Shown here piece by piece: positions 9,680-17,878 of a stretch of 64,000 nucleotides of DNA. The stretch spans positions 2,604,001 through 2,668,000 of the forward strand of contig NZ_CP109907.1 in NCBI RefSeq assembly GCF_033097525.1, read 5' to 3'. The notes under the pieces are model-generated. The model was given only the letters and a program-made list of their open reading frames with translations, did no database searches and was not told where the DNA came from. This stretch comes from Sphingobacterium sp. UGAL515B_05. Lineage in GTDB: Bacteria; Bacteroidota; Bacteroidia; Sphingobacteriales; Sphingobacteriaceae. The position numbers and the translations under genes are program-made. Positions within the stretch are counted from its first letter, which is position 1. Each line of letters starts with the position of its first letter.

Positions 9680-9902
9680 ATTGTTATTAGGTAAAAGAGG
9701 ATGTTAAAATATTTCCGTTTTAATTGTCAACTTACTTTTAAGTTTTTAGATCATTTTGCTAGCATTAATACTATCGAACATATAATCGTTATTTATTATT
9801 TTGAGGAGATTGCGGGAGCATATTTCCCTGTAGAGAAGGGCCGAGTCGATGTGATGTGTGATACTGTGAAGGCTTTAGTTGAAAACCCCATTAAACTAAA
9901 AA
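9680..9902. other. Non-coding stretch, nothing assigned
   Basis: Between the repeat cluster and the terminator palindrome I see no promoter consensus, RNA fold or convincing gene. A 74-codon frame at 9701-9925 runs into the terminator and has no recognisable features. Confidence 0.4.
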
Positions 9903-9933
9903 CTCCTAAAATGACGTCATTTTAGGAGCTTTT
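9903..9933. terminator. Perfect 26-bp palindrome with T-tract
   Basis: Arms of 13 bp (CTCCTAAAATGAC and its complement) meet at GACGTC with no spacer, followed by CTTTT on the plus strand and preceded by an A-rich run that serves the minus strand. It lies 30 bp past the stop of the minus-strand FKBP gene and is probably its terminator, working both ways. Confidence 0.75.
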
Positions 9934-9962
9934 ATGCTTTATTGCTTCAAAAGGAGCGATAA

Positions 9963-10556
9963 TTATTTGATATCCGTTACTTCAATGACAAAATCCAATG
10001 GCGAGTTTGCCGGAATAGTTCCCACAGCCTGGTTTTGGTATCCATAAAGGGAAGGTGCCATGATGTGAATTTTACTGCCCTTTTGTAGACCTTTTTCCGT
10101 TAAGCCGCCTAATTTCATGTCACCGATTTTTTGCGGAGCAAATGCGAAGGTCCAAGCAGGAATAATAGTGCTGTAAAATGGATATTGATACCCCGTGTTT
10201 GTGATGATTTCAAATTCTTTGGCAGTATCAGTTTGATCAAATACACTTCCACTCAATAATTTTCCAACGTATTTTACAGTCGGTTTATATTTTAAATATT
10301 TGCCATTTAATGTATCAACCACTTTATACTCATAGTTCCCTGTTCCTTCGGCAAGAATTTCATACCAAATTCCCGTTTCGCTGTTGTATTGTGCATCAGG
10401 GTAATTTTGGCTAACGTAATTTTTAAGTGTTACAGAATCCGTTTTAAATTGTGCATTCGCATCATAAACCGGCGCATCGTCGCTTTTGTTACAGCTGACA
10501 ATAAGGAAAGCGATTGCTGCAAATCCCATGAATAGTGGTGATAACAGTTTTTTCAT
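9963..10556 (-). CDS. FKBP-type peptidyl-prolyl isomerase lipoprotein
   Basis: A 197-residue periplasm-facing lipoprotein that should catalyse cis-trans isomerisation of X-Pro bonds. I place the start at the ATG at 10556, because MKKLLSPLFMGFAAIAFLIVSC is a proper lipoprotein signal; an upstream in-frame start at 10613 would add 19 residues before it. The FKBP domain covers about 75-197, with the hallmarks VKYVGKLLSGSVFDQT, IIPAWTFAFAPQKIGD, KGSKIHIMAPSLYGYQ and IPANSPLDFVIEV. It lies next to a second FKBP lipoprotein on the same strand; a terminator between them means separate transcripts. A -7-like TACATTTG lies at 10611-10618. Confidence 0.9.
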   Translation of the reverse strand: MKKLLSPLFMGFAAIAFLIVSCNKSDDAPVYDANAQFKTDSVTLKNYVSQNYPDAQYNSETGIWYEILAEGTGNYEYKVVDTLNGKYLKYKPTVKYVGKLLSGSVFDQTDTAKEFEIITNTGYQYPFYSTIIPAWTFAFAPQKIGDMKLGGLTEKGLQKGSKIHIMAPSLYGYQNQAVGTIPANSPLDFVIEVTDIK

Positions 10557-10610
10557 TGTATTTTTTATTGGTTTTTCAAGGAAGCTATTTTCTTTATGAA
10601 AGTAGCTTTG

Positions 10611-10618
10611 CAAATGTA
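10611..10618 (-). promoter_or_regulatory. Putative -7 element TACATTTG for FKBP gene
   Basis: Matches TAnnTTTG on the minus strand, predicting a start near 10604, about 48 nt upstream of the chosen ATG. This also argues against the longer start at 10613. The -33 element is weak. Confidence 0.45.
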
Positions 10619-10781
10619 TATTATTTTTTCTTCGCTAAAGGTTTTCGCTATAACAATTAACATTTTGATACAGTAATTTACACTTTGAACGTGGAATTAG
10701 CTGTTTGGTATTGAACCGACGTAATTACGCATATCAGCATGTTGACTATGCTGGCACATTGGCTACTTTTGGTGAGTGCCT

Positions 10782-10811
10782 AAAAAAAGCCATTCTCACT
10801 AGGAGAACGGC
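10782..10811 (-). terminator. Rho-independent terminator of the second FKBP gene
   Basis: On the minus strand, GCCGTTCTC and GAGAATGGC flank a 5-nt loop and are followed by seven T (10782-10788), about 70 bp after the stop codon. One pair is mismatched. Confidence 0.8.
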
Positions 10812-10883
10812 TTGTGTTGTCTGCTGTATTTTTAGTAGATATAATACAGAATTGTTAGCTGTTGTTATGAAACAAGGCAATTA

Positions 10884-11531
10884 TTATTGATTTTTGATGT
10901 CAATAACCTCAATCGTAAAATCTAATGGAGATTTTGCAGGAATAGTGACATTTCCTGTTGAAGAGTCTTTTTGGTCATTATCACCATATGCCCATGGAGA
11001 GGGTGTAATAAATCTAATTTTTGATCCTTTTTTTAGCCCGTTTGTTGTAATGCCTCCTGTTTTTTCTTCTTTACCATTAAAAGTAATTGATTTTGGTAAA
11101 AAGGCAATTTGCCAAGCCGGAATTACTTTGGAAAGGTTGAAAGAAGCTGTTTTTCCTTCCTCTGTTTGCTGAAAGACAGTTCCACTTGGAACAAGTTTTC
11201 CAACATATTTTACGGTCACATTAGGGGCTACAATTCCGCCATTTCCACTGAATGAGTAAGTGTAAGAACTCTCATCTCCTGCAGCTAGAACTTGATATGC
11301 TAGTCCCAATGAATCAATGTATTGTACATTTTGAAGTTGGTTATCCGCAACATATTTTTTAATCAGAGGGAATTGTTCATCAATTCTTTTTTTATTGATC
11401 GAATCTTGAACACGTTGTTTCTCTATTTGCTCTTTGTAATAAGCATCCCAATCAAAATTATCTTTATTACAAGCCGTAAAAAGAACCCCCAGACACAAAA
11501 ACGCCATTAATAATTTCGTGATATTTTTCAT
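10884..11531 (-). CDS. FKBP-type peptidyl-prolyl isomerase lipoprotein
   Basis: A 215-residue lipoprotein (signal MKNITKLLMAFLCLGVLFTAC, Cys21) with a charged linker of about 60 residues and a C-terminal FKBP domain: VTVKYVGKLVPSGTVFQQTEEG, VIPAWQIAFLPKSI, KKGSKIRFITPSPWAYGDN, IPAKSPLDFTIEVIDI. It shares the domain plan of its downstream neighbour at 9963-10556 and probably arose by tandem duplication, but the two differ widely in the linker. Expected role: folding or quality control of secreted proteins. It ends at the terminator at 10782-10811. Confidence 0.9.
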   Translation of the reverse strand: MKNITKLLMAFLCLGVLFTACNKDNFDWDAYYKEQIEKQRVQDSINKKRIDEQFPLIKKYVADNQLQNVQYIDSLGLAYQVLAAGDESSYTYSFSGNGGIVAPNVTVKYVGKLVPSGTVFQQTEEGKTASFNLSKVIPAWQIAFLPKSITFNGKEEKTGGITTNGLKKGSKIRFITPSPWAYGDNDQKDSSTGNVTIPAKSPLDFTIEVIDIKNQ

Positions 11532-11606
11532 AATTTCTTAAAGTGTGTATTAATTATAAAATCCAAAACGCAGGAATGATGGAATTCGCTACAAGTAAAT
11601 GTTAAA

Positions 11607-12074
11607 TTATTCTAAAAAAACAGCTAACTCCTTTGAATTCAGGTATTTTTGTTGTATGCTTTTTAGACGAAATTCACGATCAAAACGTAGGAGAGTTGGG
11701 AAGATCATTTTTCTCCCTTGTAACAATTGCAAAGCTAAAGGATGGTATTGTCCTGTTTTCTTTCTTTTGCTTAAGGGCTTCCATATACTAAGGTCAAAAG
11801 CAATGTCTTGGATAGATTCTGCATCTAAATGAACGGCGTAATAGCGCTTGTTGATTAATTGGGCAATCTCCTTTTTTGTAAAGATTTCCTGTTCCATTTT
11901 CCGGCAATAGCTGCACCAATCTGTATGAATAAAGAGGAGTGTTTCGCGAGGGGAAACGGCCAAGAGTGAGTCCAGTTCCGTAAAATCAATCCAATTTATC
12001 CGCTCCTGTCCTTGAGAACAGAGCGGATAAAAGAATAGGATCAATAGCACATATATTTTTTGGAAATGCTTCAT
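11607..12074 (-). CDS. Exported thioredoxin-fold protein (CSYC)
   Basis: A 155-residue periplasmic protein with an N-terminal signal peptide (MKHFQKIYVLLILFFYPLCSQGQ) and a thioredoxin fold with the redox motif W53-C54-S-Y-C57 preceded by LLFIHTD. A cis-Pro strand is seen at IFPTLLRFD. It resembles the thioredoxin_7/DUF255-like group that acts on exported proteins. It begins 14 bp after the stop of the TonB-dependent receptor gene and is almost certainly co-transcribed with it. A role in reducing the receptor's own Cys pair or handling a metal ligand is possible (inference). Confidence 0.85.
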   Translation of the reverse strand: MKHFQKIYVLLILFFYPLCSQGQERINWIDFTELDSLLAVSPRETLLFIHTDWCSYCRKMEQEIFTKKEIAQLINKRYYAVHLDAESIQDIAFDLSIWKPLSKRKKTGQYHPLALQLLQGRKMIFPTLLRFDREFRLKSIQQKYLNSKELAVFLE

Positions 12075-12088
12075 ATCCCAAATCCATG

Positions 12089-14425
12089 TTAATGAAAATG
12101 ACCAACACGAAGGCCAAATGTATAAGTTCGCGGGCGTGTTGGACCATAGATATAGTCTGAATCGCGGAGCGCTCCCTTGTCAAAATCTTTTTGGAAAGCA
12201 TTGAACATGTTTTGTACACCACCAAAAATCTCAATGCTGAAATCTTTATGTATTGGAAAGGTATACCCTAAGCGGAGGTTCAGCTCAACAAAGTCCCGGG
12301 CATTTTTAAGGGTCATTACATCATTTTGGATGTGTGGAACAATCATCTTTCCCGTGTATACCCCTGTCAGATCGATTGCAAATTGCTTGGTCGCTTTCAG
12401 GTTGCTATTCATATAACCATAGATATTTGGCGTACGGACATATTTCTTAGTGAGGATATCCTGTCCATCTTCTTTTCCCTCATAGATGAGCTGGTCTCTC
12501 TTATAGCGAGAGCGCTGGATCGTCCCCCCGGTTTGAAAAGAAAACCAGGAGGATGGCGCGATATTGATTTCAATATTGGAACCGTACACCCTGGCTCCTT
12601 CACCATTTTGCATTTCCTGGATAATCAGTCCATCTTTTTCAGACGCCATGATGTTGACAAACTGATTATTTAGATCGGTGTAAAATCCCTCCACGAGCAA
12701 ACTTGTTTGTACATTTCCAAAATTTTTATTGTAGCTAAAAGAGCCTGTATACGCATTGGAGTATTCTGTTTTCAGATTTTCACCGATCAATACAAATACT
12801 TGGTTTCCACCAATGGAAGTGACGTGCATGTCCTCATTAAATGCCTGGGGTGCACGGAAGCCCCGTGCATAACCGCCTCTAAATTGGAGGTCTTTTGTGA
12901 TATCGTATAAGATGGTCAACCGTGGGCTAAAAGTGCCGAAGCGCTGATCCGAATTTCGGTCTATACCTGCAAGACTATATTTACCGTCAACGTAGGTATA
13001 ATCATATCGTGCTCCGATTAACGTTTTAAAATTGCTTAAAGGCTTCCATTCGTATTGGGCATAACTGCCTAACCCTTTGTTTTGCTGATCAATGGTTCGT
13101 TTATACCCCGGTATTTCATCCTGGGTATTGTTGTATGAAAACTCCACTCCGGCAGTAAATACATCTCTTTCAAAGTTGTAGGTATATTGTCCTCCGGCGA
13201 CTAGCGCAATATCATTTGTTTTGCCATAAGCATTTGCGGCTAATGTGCTGTCTGCAAGGGTTGTTCCGCCCCCAAGACCGCCATAGTAGCTGTCGCGAAC
13301 TGTTTTCTGCACAGAGCCATACAAAGACATTTTTTGCTTATAATCTGTGGAATAGTGATCGTATGTGATTCCGCCAACAAGCGAACTGGTTTCCAACTGC
13401 TCGGTGATCTGCGTCAGGTGCGGTACTTTATCGAGTTGATCACCACCGCGACGGAATTCATTCACGGTACTAAAATCAACCGTTATCTTATCCAGGTCAC
13501 TCGGTTTGTAAAATAGTTTTGTGCCGAACGTGGTGTTACGAAGTTTGGTTATTTCCGAAAATCCATCGCCATTTGCATCGTAAGCTTCCCGATTACGGTG
13601 CATACCGTAGAATGTGGCTCCTCTTTTGAGGTCTTCCGAAACGGTGGAGGTATTAAAATCCACTGTATTATCCCAGCTTTTGCCGCCAATGAGTGAATTG
13701 GTGGATTTTACTTGCCAGTCGTTTTCTACAGGATCTTTTGTAATAATATTGATGGTTCCAGCGATCGCATTGGCACCAAATAATGCCGAACCGCCACTGC
13801 GCACAACCTCAATACGATCGATCATACTGGTTGGAATCTGATCCAATCCGTACACGCTATTTAATGCGGAAAATACCGCCCTACTGTTGATCAATATTTG
13901 TGAATAGGGACCTTCGAGGCCATTCAGGCGGACTTGTGAAAAGCCGCAATTCTGGCAATTGTTTTCTACCCGTACACCAGGCTGATAATTCAATGTTTCC
14001 GACATAGCAACAGATTGTGTCGCATTAAATAATTTTGGACCGATGACATTGACAACCACGGGGGCGTCCTTACGTTTGACGCCATAACGTGTAGCCGAAA
14101 CAACAACCTCATCCAAATTGAGGTTGTCTTCTTCCAGTTGAATTTGCAAAGGCGACTTCAACGTGTCTAAAGAGATGACTTTGCTGAAGGAGCGATAGCC
14201 CACTGCCGATATATTTAAGGTTACTTTTTGCGTTTGTATTGCAGACAGCTTAAAGTACCCATCTGGATCAGATGTAGTTGCGAGCTTGCTGTTTTTTAAA
14301 GTCAGAGTACCAGAAGGAACCGCCTCATGGTTTTTGTTGAATAAGTAGCCTTCAAGTTTTGATTGGGCGTATATAGTGGATGTACCAGCCAGTAATGTGG
14401 CCAATAGAGTGTAGTGCTTTAGCAT
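12089..14425 (-). CDS. TonB-dependent receptor with carboxypeptidase-like domain and plug CxxC
   Basis: A 778-residue outer-membrane receptor that takes up a ligand using TonB energy. Signal peptide 1-20 (ends TIYAQ), CarboxypepD_reg-like beta-sandwich 23-100, TonB-box-like LDEVVVSATR at 104-113, plug about 115-235 (IDRIEVVRSGGSALFGANAIAGTINIITK) and a 22-strand barrel to the C-terminal aromatic strand (YTFGLRVGHFH). The plug carries NNCQNCGFSQVRLNGLEG with C157 and C160, which I have seen in a set of Bacteroidota receptors; the substrate is not known to me, though metal complexes are plausible. It is not SusC-like (no SusD partner). An exported CxxC thioredoxin follows 14 bp downstream. Confidence 0.9.
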   Translation of the reverse strand: MLKHYTLLATLLAGTSTIYAQSKLEGYLFNKNHEAVPSGTLTLKNSKLATTSDPDGYFKLSAIQTQKVTLNISAVGYRSFSKVISLDTLKSPLQIQLEEDNLNLDEVVVSATRYGVKRKDAPVVVNVIGPKLFNATQSVAMSETLNYQPGVRVENNCQNCGFSQVRLNGLEGPYSQILINSRAVFSALNSVYGLDQIPTSMIDRIEVVRSGGSALFGANAIAGTINIITKDPVENDWQVKSTNSLIGGKSWDNTVDFNTSTVSEDLKRGATFYGMHRNREAYDANGDGFSEITKLRNTTFGTKLFYKPSDLDKITVDFSTVNEFRRGGDQLDKVPHLTQITEQLETSSLVGGITYDHYSTDYKQKMSLYGSVQKTVRDSYYGGLGGGTTLADSTLAANAYGKTNDIALVAGGQYTYNFERDVFTAGVEFSYNNTQDEIPGYKRTIDQQNKGLGSYAQYEWKPLSNFKTLIGARYDYTYVDGKYSLAGIDRNSDQRFGTFSPRLTILYDITKDLQFRGGYARGFRAPQAFNEDMHVTSIGGNQVFVLIGENLKTEYSNAYTGSFSYNKNFGNVQTSLLVEGFYTDLNNQFVNIMASEKDGLIIQEMQNGEGARVYGSNIEINIAPSSWFSFQTGGTIQRSRYKRDQLIYEGKEDGQDILTKKYVRTPNIYGYMNSNLKATKQFAIDLTGVYTGKMIVPHIQNDVMTLKNARDFVELNLRLGYTFPIHKDFSIEIFGGVQNMFNAFQKDFDKGALRDSDYIYGPTRPRTYTFGLRVGHFH

Positions 14426-14766
14426 CGTAATTTTATGAAAATTTTAAAAATACAAGCCTCGTATAGCATGTTCTGTTCCTCGTTATGAACGGCGTTCAAG
14501 GCATTGCGTCTTATCGAAAGCAGGATAATAGCTTGTTTCCGACAAGTTAATGTATGCCAATGAGCTCACTGAAACCATAATGACAGTATTCAGCGAAGGT
14601 TTTCGCTATTGTAACAGGGACAATTCTCAAAGTAGAGGCAAATAAAAAAAAGGGATCAAAGATGATTATCGATAGCGGTGTTTCATGCTGTCGTTCTGGA
14701 GCCAAGCGATTTAGCACATGCGTAATTTCTACTTGTTTGCGCCAAGTTCGTTTGATCGTTATGGAA
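14426..14766. other. 341-bp gap upstream of the TonB receptor
   Basis: This should hold the receptor's promoter, but no clean TAnnTTTG is seen on the minus strand. A small hairpin (AGCGAA-GGTT-TTCGCT, 14592-14607) overlaps a 14-bp sequence AAGGTTTTCGCTAT (14596-14609) that recurs upstream of the FKBP gene at 10638-10651. No cobalamin-riboswitch core or other known riboswitch is visible. Confidence 0.4.
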
Positions 14767-15165
14767 CTAGAAACAGGCTTTCGAAATCTTTGATTTTTGG
14801 TTTATGCTAAGCTGGGGGGGACCGCGTAAGTGGTAATGATCGATCGTTGTGCTGATCGCCTCCGGACAAAATGAATTATAATGCTCTTCTTTTACTTCAC
14901 GCGGAAGAGGAAGTTCAAGGACGGTAAATTCAGTTTGTACGTAGGTATTGTGATAGATGACATTGAGGTATTCGATTTGGTCATCTGTTTCTTGCGGCTT
15001 TTGTTTTTTTGTAAAATCATAAGGGTGGGTGTGCATGACAATTTCACCAGTCGATTTTACCTCTTTGTGCATGAAAACAACACCCGAAATAATAATCAGC
15101 GACATTAATACCAATTGGCATAATGCGATAAGCTGACGTGGGGATTTCGTTGTTTTTCGGTACAT
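14767..15165 (-). CDS. Membrane-anchored protein of unknown function
   Basis: A 132-residue protein with one N-terminal transmembrane helix (about 11-31: QLIALCQLVLMSLIIISGVVF) and a C-terminal domain predicted outside the cytoplasm. That domain carries a His motif (MHTHPYDF) and a Cys in NSFCPEAI followed by DHYH. I recognise a general resemblance to short Bacteroidota proteins with an HPY motif but no assigned function. The ATG at 15165 abuts the T-tract of the pantothenate-operon terminator (15165-15195), and a -7-like TATTTTTG (15196-15203) lies just upstream, so leader and terminator overlap. The TonB receptor gene lies 341 bp downstream. Confidence 0.7.
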   Translation of the reverse strand: MYRKTTKSPRQLIALCQLVLMSLIIISGVVFMHKEVKSTGEIVMHTHPYDFTKKQKPQETDDQIEYLNVIYHNTYVQTEFTVLELPLPREVKEEHYNSFCPEAISTTIDHYHLRGPPQLSINQKSKISKACF

Positions 15166-15195
15166 AAAAAAGCGCTACTTTTTAGGGTAACGCTT
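15165..15195 (-). terminator. Terminator of the panC-panD operon
   Basis: On the minus strand AAGCGTTAC (15187-15195) pairs with GTAGCGCTT (15170-15178), one G-T wobble, followed by six T. It ends exactly at the start codon of the next gene. Confidence 0.75.
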
Positions 15196-15203
15196 CAAAA
15201 ATA
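15196..15203 (-). promoter_or_regulatory. Putative -7 element TATTTTTG
   Basis: Matches TAnnTTTG on the minus strand. Transcription would start near 15190, inside the panD terminator hairpin, and serve the membrane-anchored protein gene starting at 15165. Confidence 0.35.
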
Positions 15204-15284
15204 CGATTTTATTGTTGAGTATAGGTGAAATACCTATTAAAAAAATATAAAGTATCTAGTTGTGAAGTTTACAGATCTTCCTGA

Positions 15285-15635
15285 TTATTTAATCAGATGA
15301 TTGTTGTCGTCCGGAAATACAACGGAAGGTTTGAACTGCTTAGCCTCCTCGAAATCCATGGTCGCGTAGGAAATAATGATGACGATATCGCCAACTTGAA
15401 CCAGGCGAGCCGCAGCACCATTCAAACAGATAATACCTGATCCACGTTGACCTGGGATGACGTATGTTTCAAGACGGGCTCCATTATTGTTGTTTACGAT
15501 TTGAACTTTCTCGTTAGCGATGATATTTGCGGCATCCATCAAATCTTCATCTATTGTGATACTACCCACATAATTCAATTCCGCTTGTGTGACTTTAACG
15601 CGGTGAATCTTGGATTTCATTACTTCTATTACCAT
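15285..15635 (-). CDS. panD: Aspartate 1-decarboxylase
   Basis: Makes beta-alanine from L-aspartate for pantothenate and CoA synthesis, in the cytoplasm. The 116-residue proenzyme has the self-cleavage site Gly-Ser within [11 protein letters not shown] (pyruvoyl group forms on the Ser), the substrate Arg/Tyr region and [26 protein letters not shown]. Length is typical (about 115-126). It lies 44 bp downstream of panC. The ATG at 15635 gives the family-typical N-terminus [17 protein letters not shown]; a -7 element only 5 bp before it would make its own transcript essentially leaderless. Confidence 0.96.
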   Translation of the reverse strand: MVIEVMKSKIHRVKVTQAELNYVGSITIDEDLMDAANIIANEKVQIVNNNNGARLETYVIPGQRGSGIICLNGAAARLVQVGDIVIIISYATMDFEEAKQFKPSVVFPDDNNHLIK

Positions 15636-15639
15636 GGCG

Positions 15640-15647
15640 CAAAGGTA
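15640..15647 (-). promoter_or_regulatory. -7 element TACCTTTG just before panD
   Basis: A perfect match to TAnnTTTG on the minus strand, 4 bp from the panD ATG. A start 5-6 nt downstream would coincide with the ATG. The -33 element is poor, so it may be fortuitous. Confidence 0.35.
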
Positions 15648-15679
15648 GGGCTTTCTGCTGAATTTGAAAGATTTGTCAA

Positions 15680-16540
15680 TTAATTTGACAAATTATTCAG
15701 AATCATATTATCAATTAAACGGACACCTTCAACCCAGGCCGTGACAAGTGCGACATGCTGCTTGCTGAAATCGATGTGGTTGACTTCTTTTAACGTTGAA
15801 CTTTCACATAGCGCAAAGTATTCAACGCTAAGCCCATCGGTGTCTGTTAAAATCTGCAAGGCTTTGTCTTTTATTTCCGCTAGCGGGATAGGGTCATGTA
15901 TATGATCTTTTACATATTGCAGGGAACGGGAGAGTGCCAAAGCCGTTCTTTTCCCAGCTTCACTTAAGCGCGCGTTTCTAGAGCTCAGTGCTAGGCCGTC
16001 TTGATCTCTAATGGTAGGACATATCGCTAATTGAATCGGGAGATCCTTCATGGCTATCATGCGTTTGATAACCATGACCTGTTGAAAATCTTTTTGTCCG
16101 AAACACGCAATATCCGGTTGTACCAATGTAAATAATTTATAGACGACCTGGGTGACACCCTGGAAATGGCCAGGGCGTTTTTCACCTTCCCAAATTTGGT
16201 CCAGTTCGCCAAGATCGAGATGCCAGGCCTCATTTTTATCGGGGTACATCTCATCAACGCTTGGTAAGAAAAGGATGTCGCAATCGACGGATTCCAGTAA
16301 TCTGATGTCGTTTTCGATGGGCCGTGGATATTTTTCGAGATCTTTCGGATCGTTAAATTGTGTGGGGTTAACAAAAATGCTGCAAACACGAATATCACTG
16401 ATTGGTTTTGCATAATTTAATAAGGATAAATGTCCTTCATGTAAAGCGCCCATCGTAGGGATTAGGGCGATTTTTTGACCTGTTGATCGGGCTTCTTGCA
16501 GGTATGCTTGGAGAGATGCTTTCGTTTTGAAAATTTCCAC
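15680..16540 (-). CDS. panC: Pantothenate synthetase (pantoate-beta-alanine ligase)
   Basis: Joins pantoate and beta-alanine with ATP. The 286 residues show the nucleotidyl-transferase signature [14 protein letters not shown] (H34 and H37 of the HxGH motif), [25 protein letters not shown] and the KMSKS-like loop SSRNARL. Length is standard (about 280). Translation starts at a GTG (16540); the sequence right after it, [14 protein letters not shown], is where the family begins. The substrate beta-alanine is made by panD, the next gene in the same operon. A -7-like CACCTTTG lies at 16564-16571 on the minus strand. A divergent short GT5-type gene lies upstream. Confidence 0.96.
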   Translation of the reverse strand: MEIFKTKASLQAYLQEARSTGQKIALIPTMGALHEGHLSLLNYAKPISDIRVCSIFVNPTQFNDPKDLEKYPRPIENDIRLLESVDCDILFLPSVDEMYPDKNEAWHLDLGELDQIWEGEKRPGHFQGVTQVVYKLFTLVQPDIACFGQKDFQQVMVIKRMIAMKDLPIQLAICPTIRDQDGLALSSRNARLSEAGKRTALALSRSLQYVKDHIHDPIPLAEIKDKALQILTDTDGLSVEYFALCESSTLKEVNHIDFSKQHVALVTAWVEGVRLIDNMILNNLSN

Positions 16541-16611
16541 TTTGCTATTTAGTTTTTTGTTGGCAAAGGTGCATAATATTTTGGGAATATAAAACGATGA
16601 TTAATAGTAAA

Positions 16612-16642
16612 TTGCATAGTAAGTATTTTTTTCGTACCTTTG
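16612..16642 (+). promoter_or_regulatory. Promoter (TTG-N20-TACCTTTG) of the GT5-like gene
   Basis: TTG at 16612-16614 and TACCTTTG at 16635-16642 match the Bacteroidota consensus in both elements and spacing; start near 16649, leader about 40 nt. Confidence 0.65.
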
Positions 16643-16688
16643 TAGACCGATTTTACTGTTCGAAAATAATAAATAAAAATAACTGGAG

Positions 16689-17507
16689 ATGGCAAAAACG
16701 AAGATATTGTTTATTACTCACGAGATGTCGCCTTTCCTCGAATTAACTAAAATTTCTGAAATTACACGTCAACTTCCGCAAGCGATGCAAGAAAAGGGTT
16801 TTGAGATCCGGATCTTAATGCCGCGTTTTGGGAATATCAATGAGCGTAGAAATAGATTACATGAGGTTATTCGTCTTTCAGGCTTGAACATTGTTGTGGA
16901 TAATAATGATAATCCGCTAATTATTAAAGTTGCTTCATTACCTGCGGCCCGTATGCAGGTGTATTTCTTGGATAATGAAGACTACTTTCAGCGTAAAAAA
17001 GTTTTTAGTGATGAGCATGGCGAATTCTTTGCAGACAATAATGAGCGTTCGGTGTTCTTCTGTAAAGGAGCATTGGAAACTGTGAAGAAATTAGGTTGGT
17101 CCCCTGATGTAGTACACTGTCATGGATGGTTCTCTGCTTTGGTACCGGCTTACGTGAAGACAACTTATAAAGACGATCCTACATTCAAGGATGCAAAAGT
17201 GATGTACTCTTTGTTCAATGAAGAATTTAAAGGCACATTAGGTACGAAGTATGCTGAAATGGCGCCAGAAGGTTCCTTTAAAGCTTCGGATGCGCAGGTG
17301 TACGGTGATGGTAGTTATGAGGCGATCTATAAAGGTGCTTTGCATTTTACCGATATGGTGGTTGTCGCTGACGAAAATGTCAACACTGAAATCGTTGACT
17401 TTGCTCGCTCAAAAGATATCCAGATTTTTGAGCCTAATGGCGATCAGGATTACGATGCTTTTGGAGAAGTGTATGATCAGTTTGCGCCCGAAGAAGTAGA
17501 AGCGTAA
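16689..17507 (+). CDS. Single-domain glycogen/starch synthase-like (GT5 N-domain) protein
   Basis: A 272-residue cytoplasmic protein covering only the N-terminal Rossmann half of GT5 glycogen synthase: KILFITHEMSPFLELTKISEITRQLPQAM resembles the KxGGL-containing start, then VHCHGWFSALVPAYVKT. True GlgA proteins have about 480 residues and need the C-terminal GT1 half for ADP-glucose binding, which is absent. The K-x-G-G-L motif itself is replaced by LTKIS, so catalysis is doubtful. Such short proteins, divergent from panC, recur in Bacteroidota and are usually annotated glycogen/starch synthase. Function should be treated as unknown. Confidence 0.85.
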   Translation: MAKTKILFITHEMSPFLELTKISEITRQLPQAMQEKGFEIRILMPRFGNINERRNRLHEVIRLSGLNIVVDNNDNPLIIKVASLPAARMQVYFLDNEDYFQRKKVFSDEHGEFFADNNERSVFFCKGALETVKKLGWSPDVVHCHGWFSALVPAYVKTTYKDDPTFKDAKVMYSLFNEEFKGTLGTKYAEMAPEGSFKASDAQVYGDGSYEAIYKGALHFTDMVVVADENVNTEIVDFARSKDIQIFEPNGDQDYDAFGEVYDQFAPEEVEA

Positions 17508-17878
17508 GCTTTACTTTTCGAAGCGTTTCGAAAAACAAACAGATAATGATATAAAAAAGGCTATTCTCAAGGATAGCCTTTTTTTATGCGTCTCTTTTTT
17601 CATCTGGTCGAACCGTTATTTCAATGATTTTCGTTGCACTACCTGCTAGAAGCCTTTTGTCTCGGTAAATATAGCTGCGAATTGTTATCTTCGCAGTAAT
17701 CTGTCGTTGTGTTTAGATGTTCATGCCCTGGGATCTCCGCGAAGATGATTCGGGTTGGATCTAGACCTAATAGGCTAGGTTGTCAAATAGCATACATAGG
17801 CTGTATTTTATTGTATTTAAATCGGATGTTTGGGCATGTTTCTAGGATATGAACAGACACCATAGCTATAATCGTGTA
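17508..17878. other. 371-bp gap before ispF
   Basis: Contains the terminator at 17553-17585. In the remaining 290 bp I see no promoter consensus of good quality, no RNA fold and no gene. The upstream in-frame start at 17849 is discussed under ispF. Confidence 0.5.
17553..17585 (+). terminator. Rho-independent terminator after the GT5-like gene
   Basis: AAAAAAGGCTAT (17553-17564) pairs with ATAGCCTTTTTT (17573-17584) around an 8-nt loop; 46 bp past the stop codon. The A/T arms make it work in both directions. Confidence 0.9.

Noticed and set aside
9701..9925. 74-codon plus-strand frame
   Set aside because: It has no recognisable domain or signal, unremarkable composition, and its last codons run into the terminator palindrome at 9903-9928.
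14426..14766. Cobalamin riboswitch before the TonB receptor
   Set aside because: The typical B12-box core and conserved arms are not visible on the minus strand, so there is no support for a BtuB assignment.
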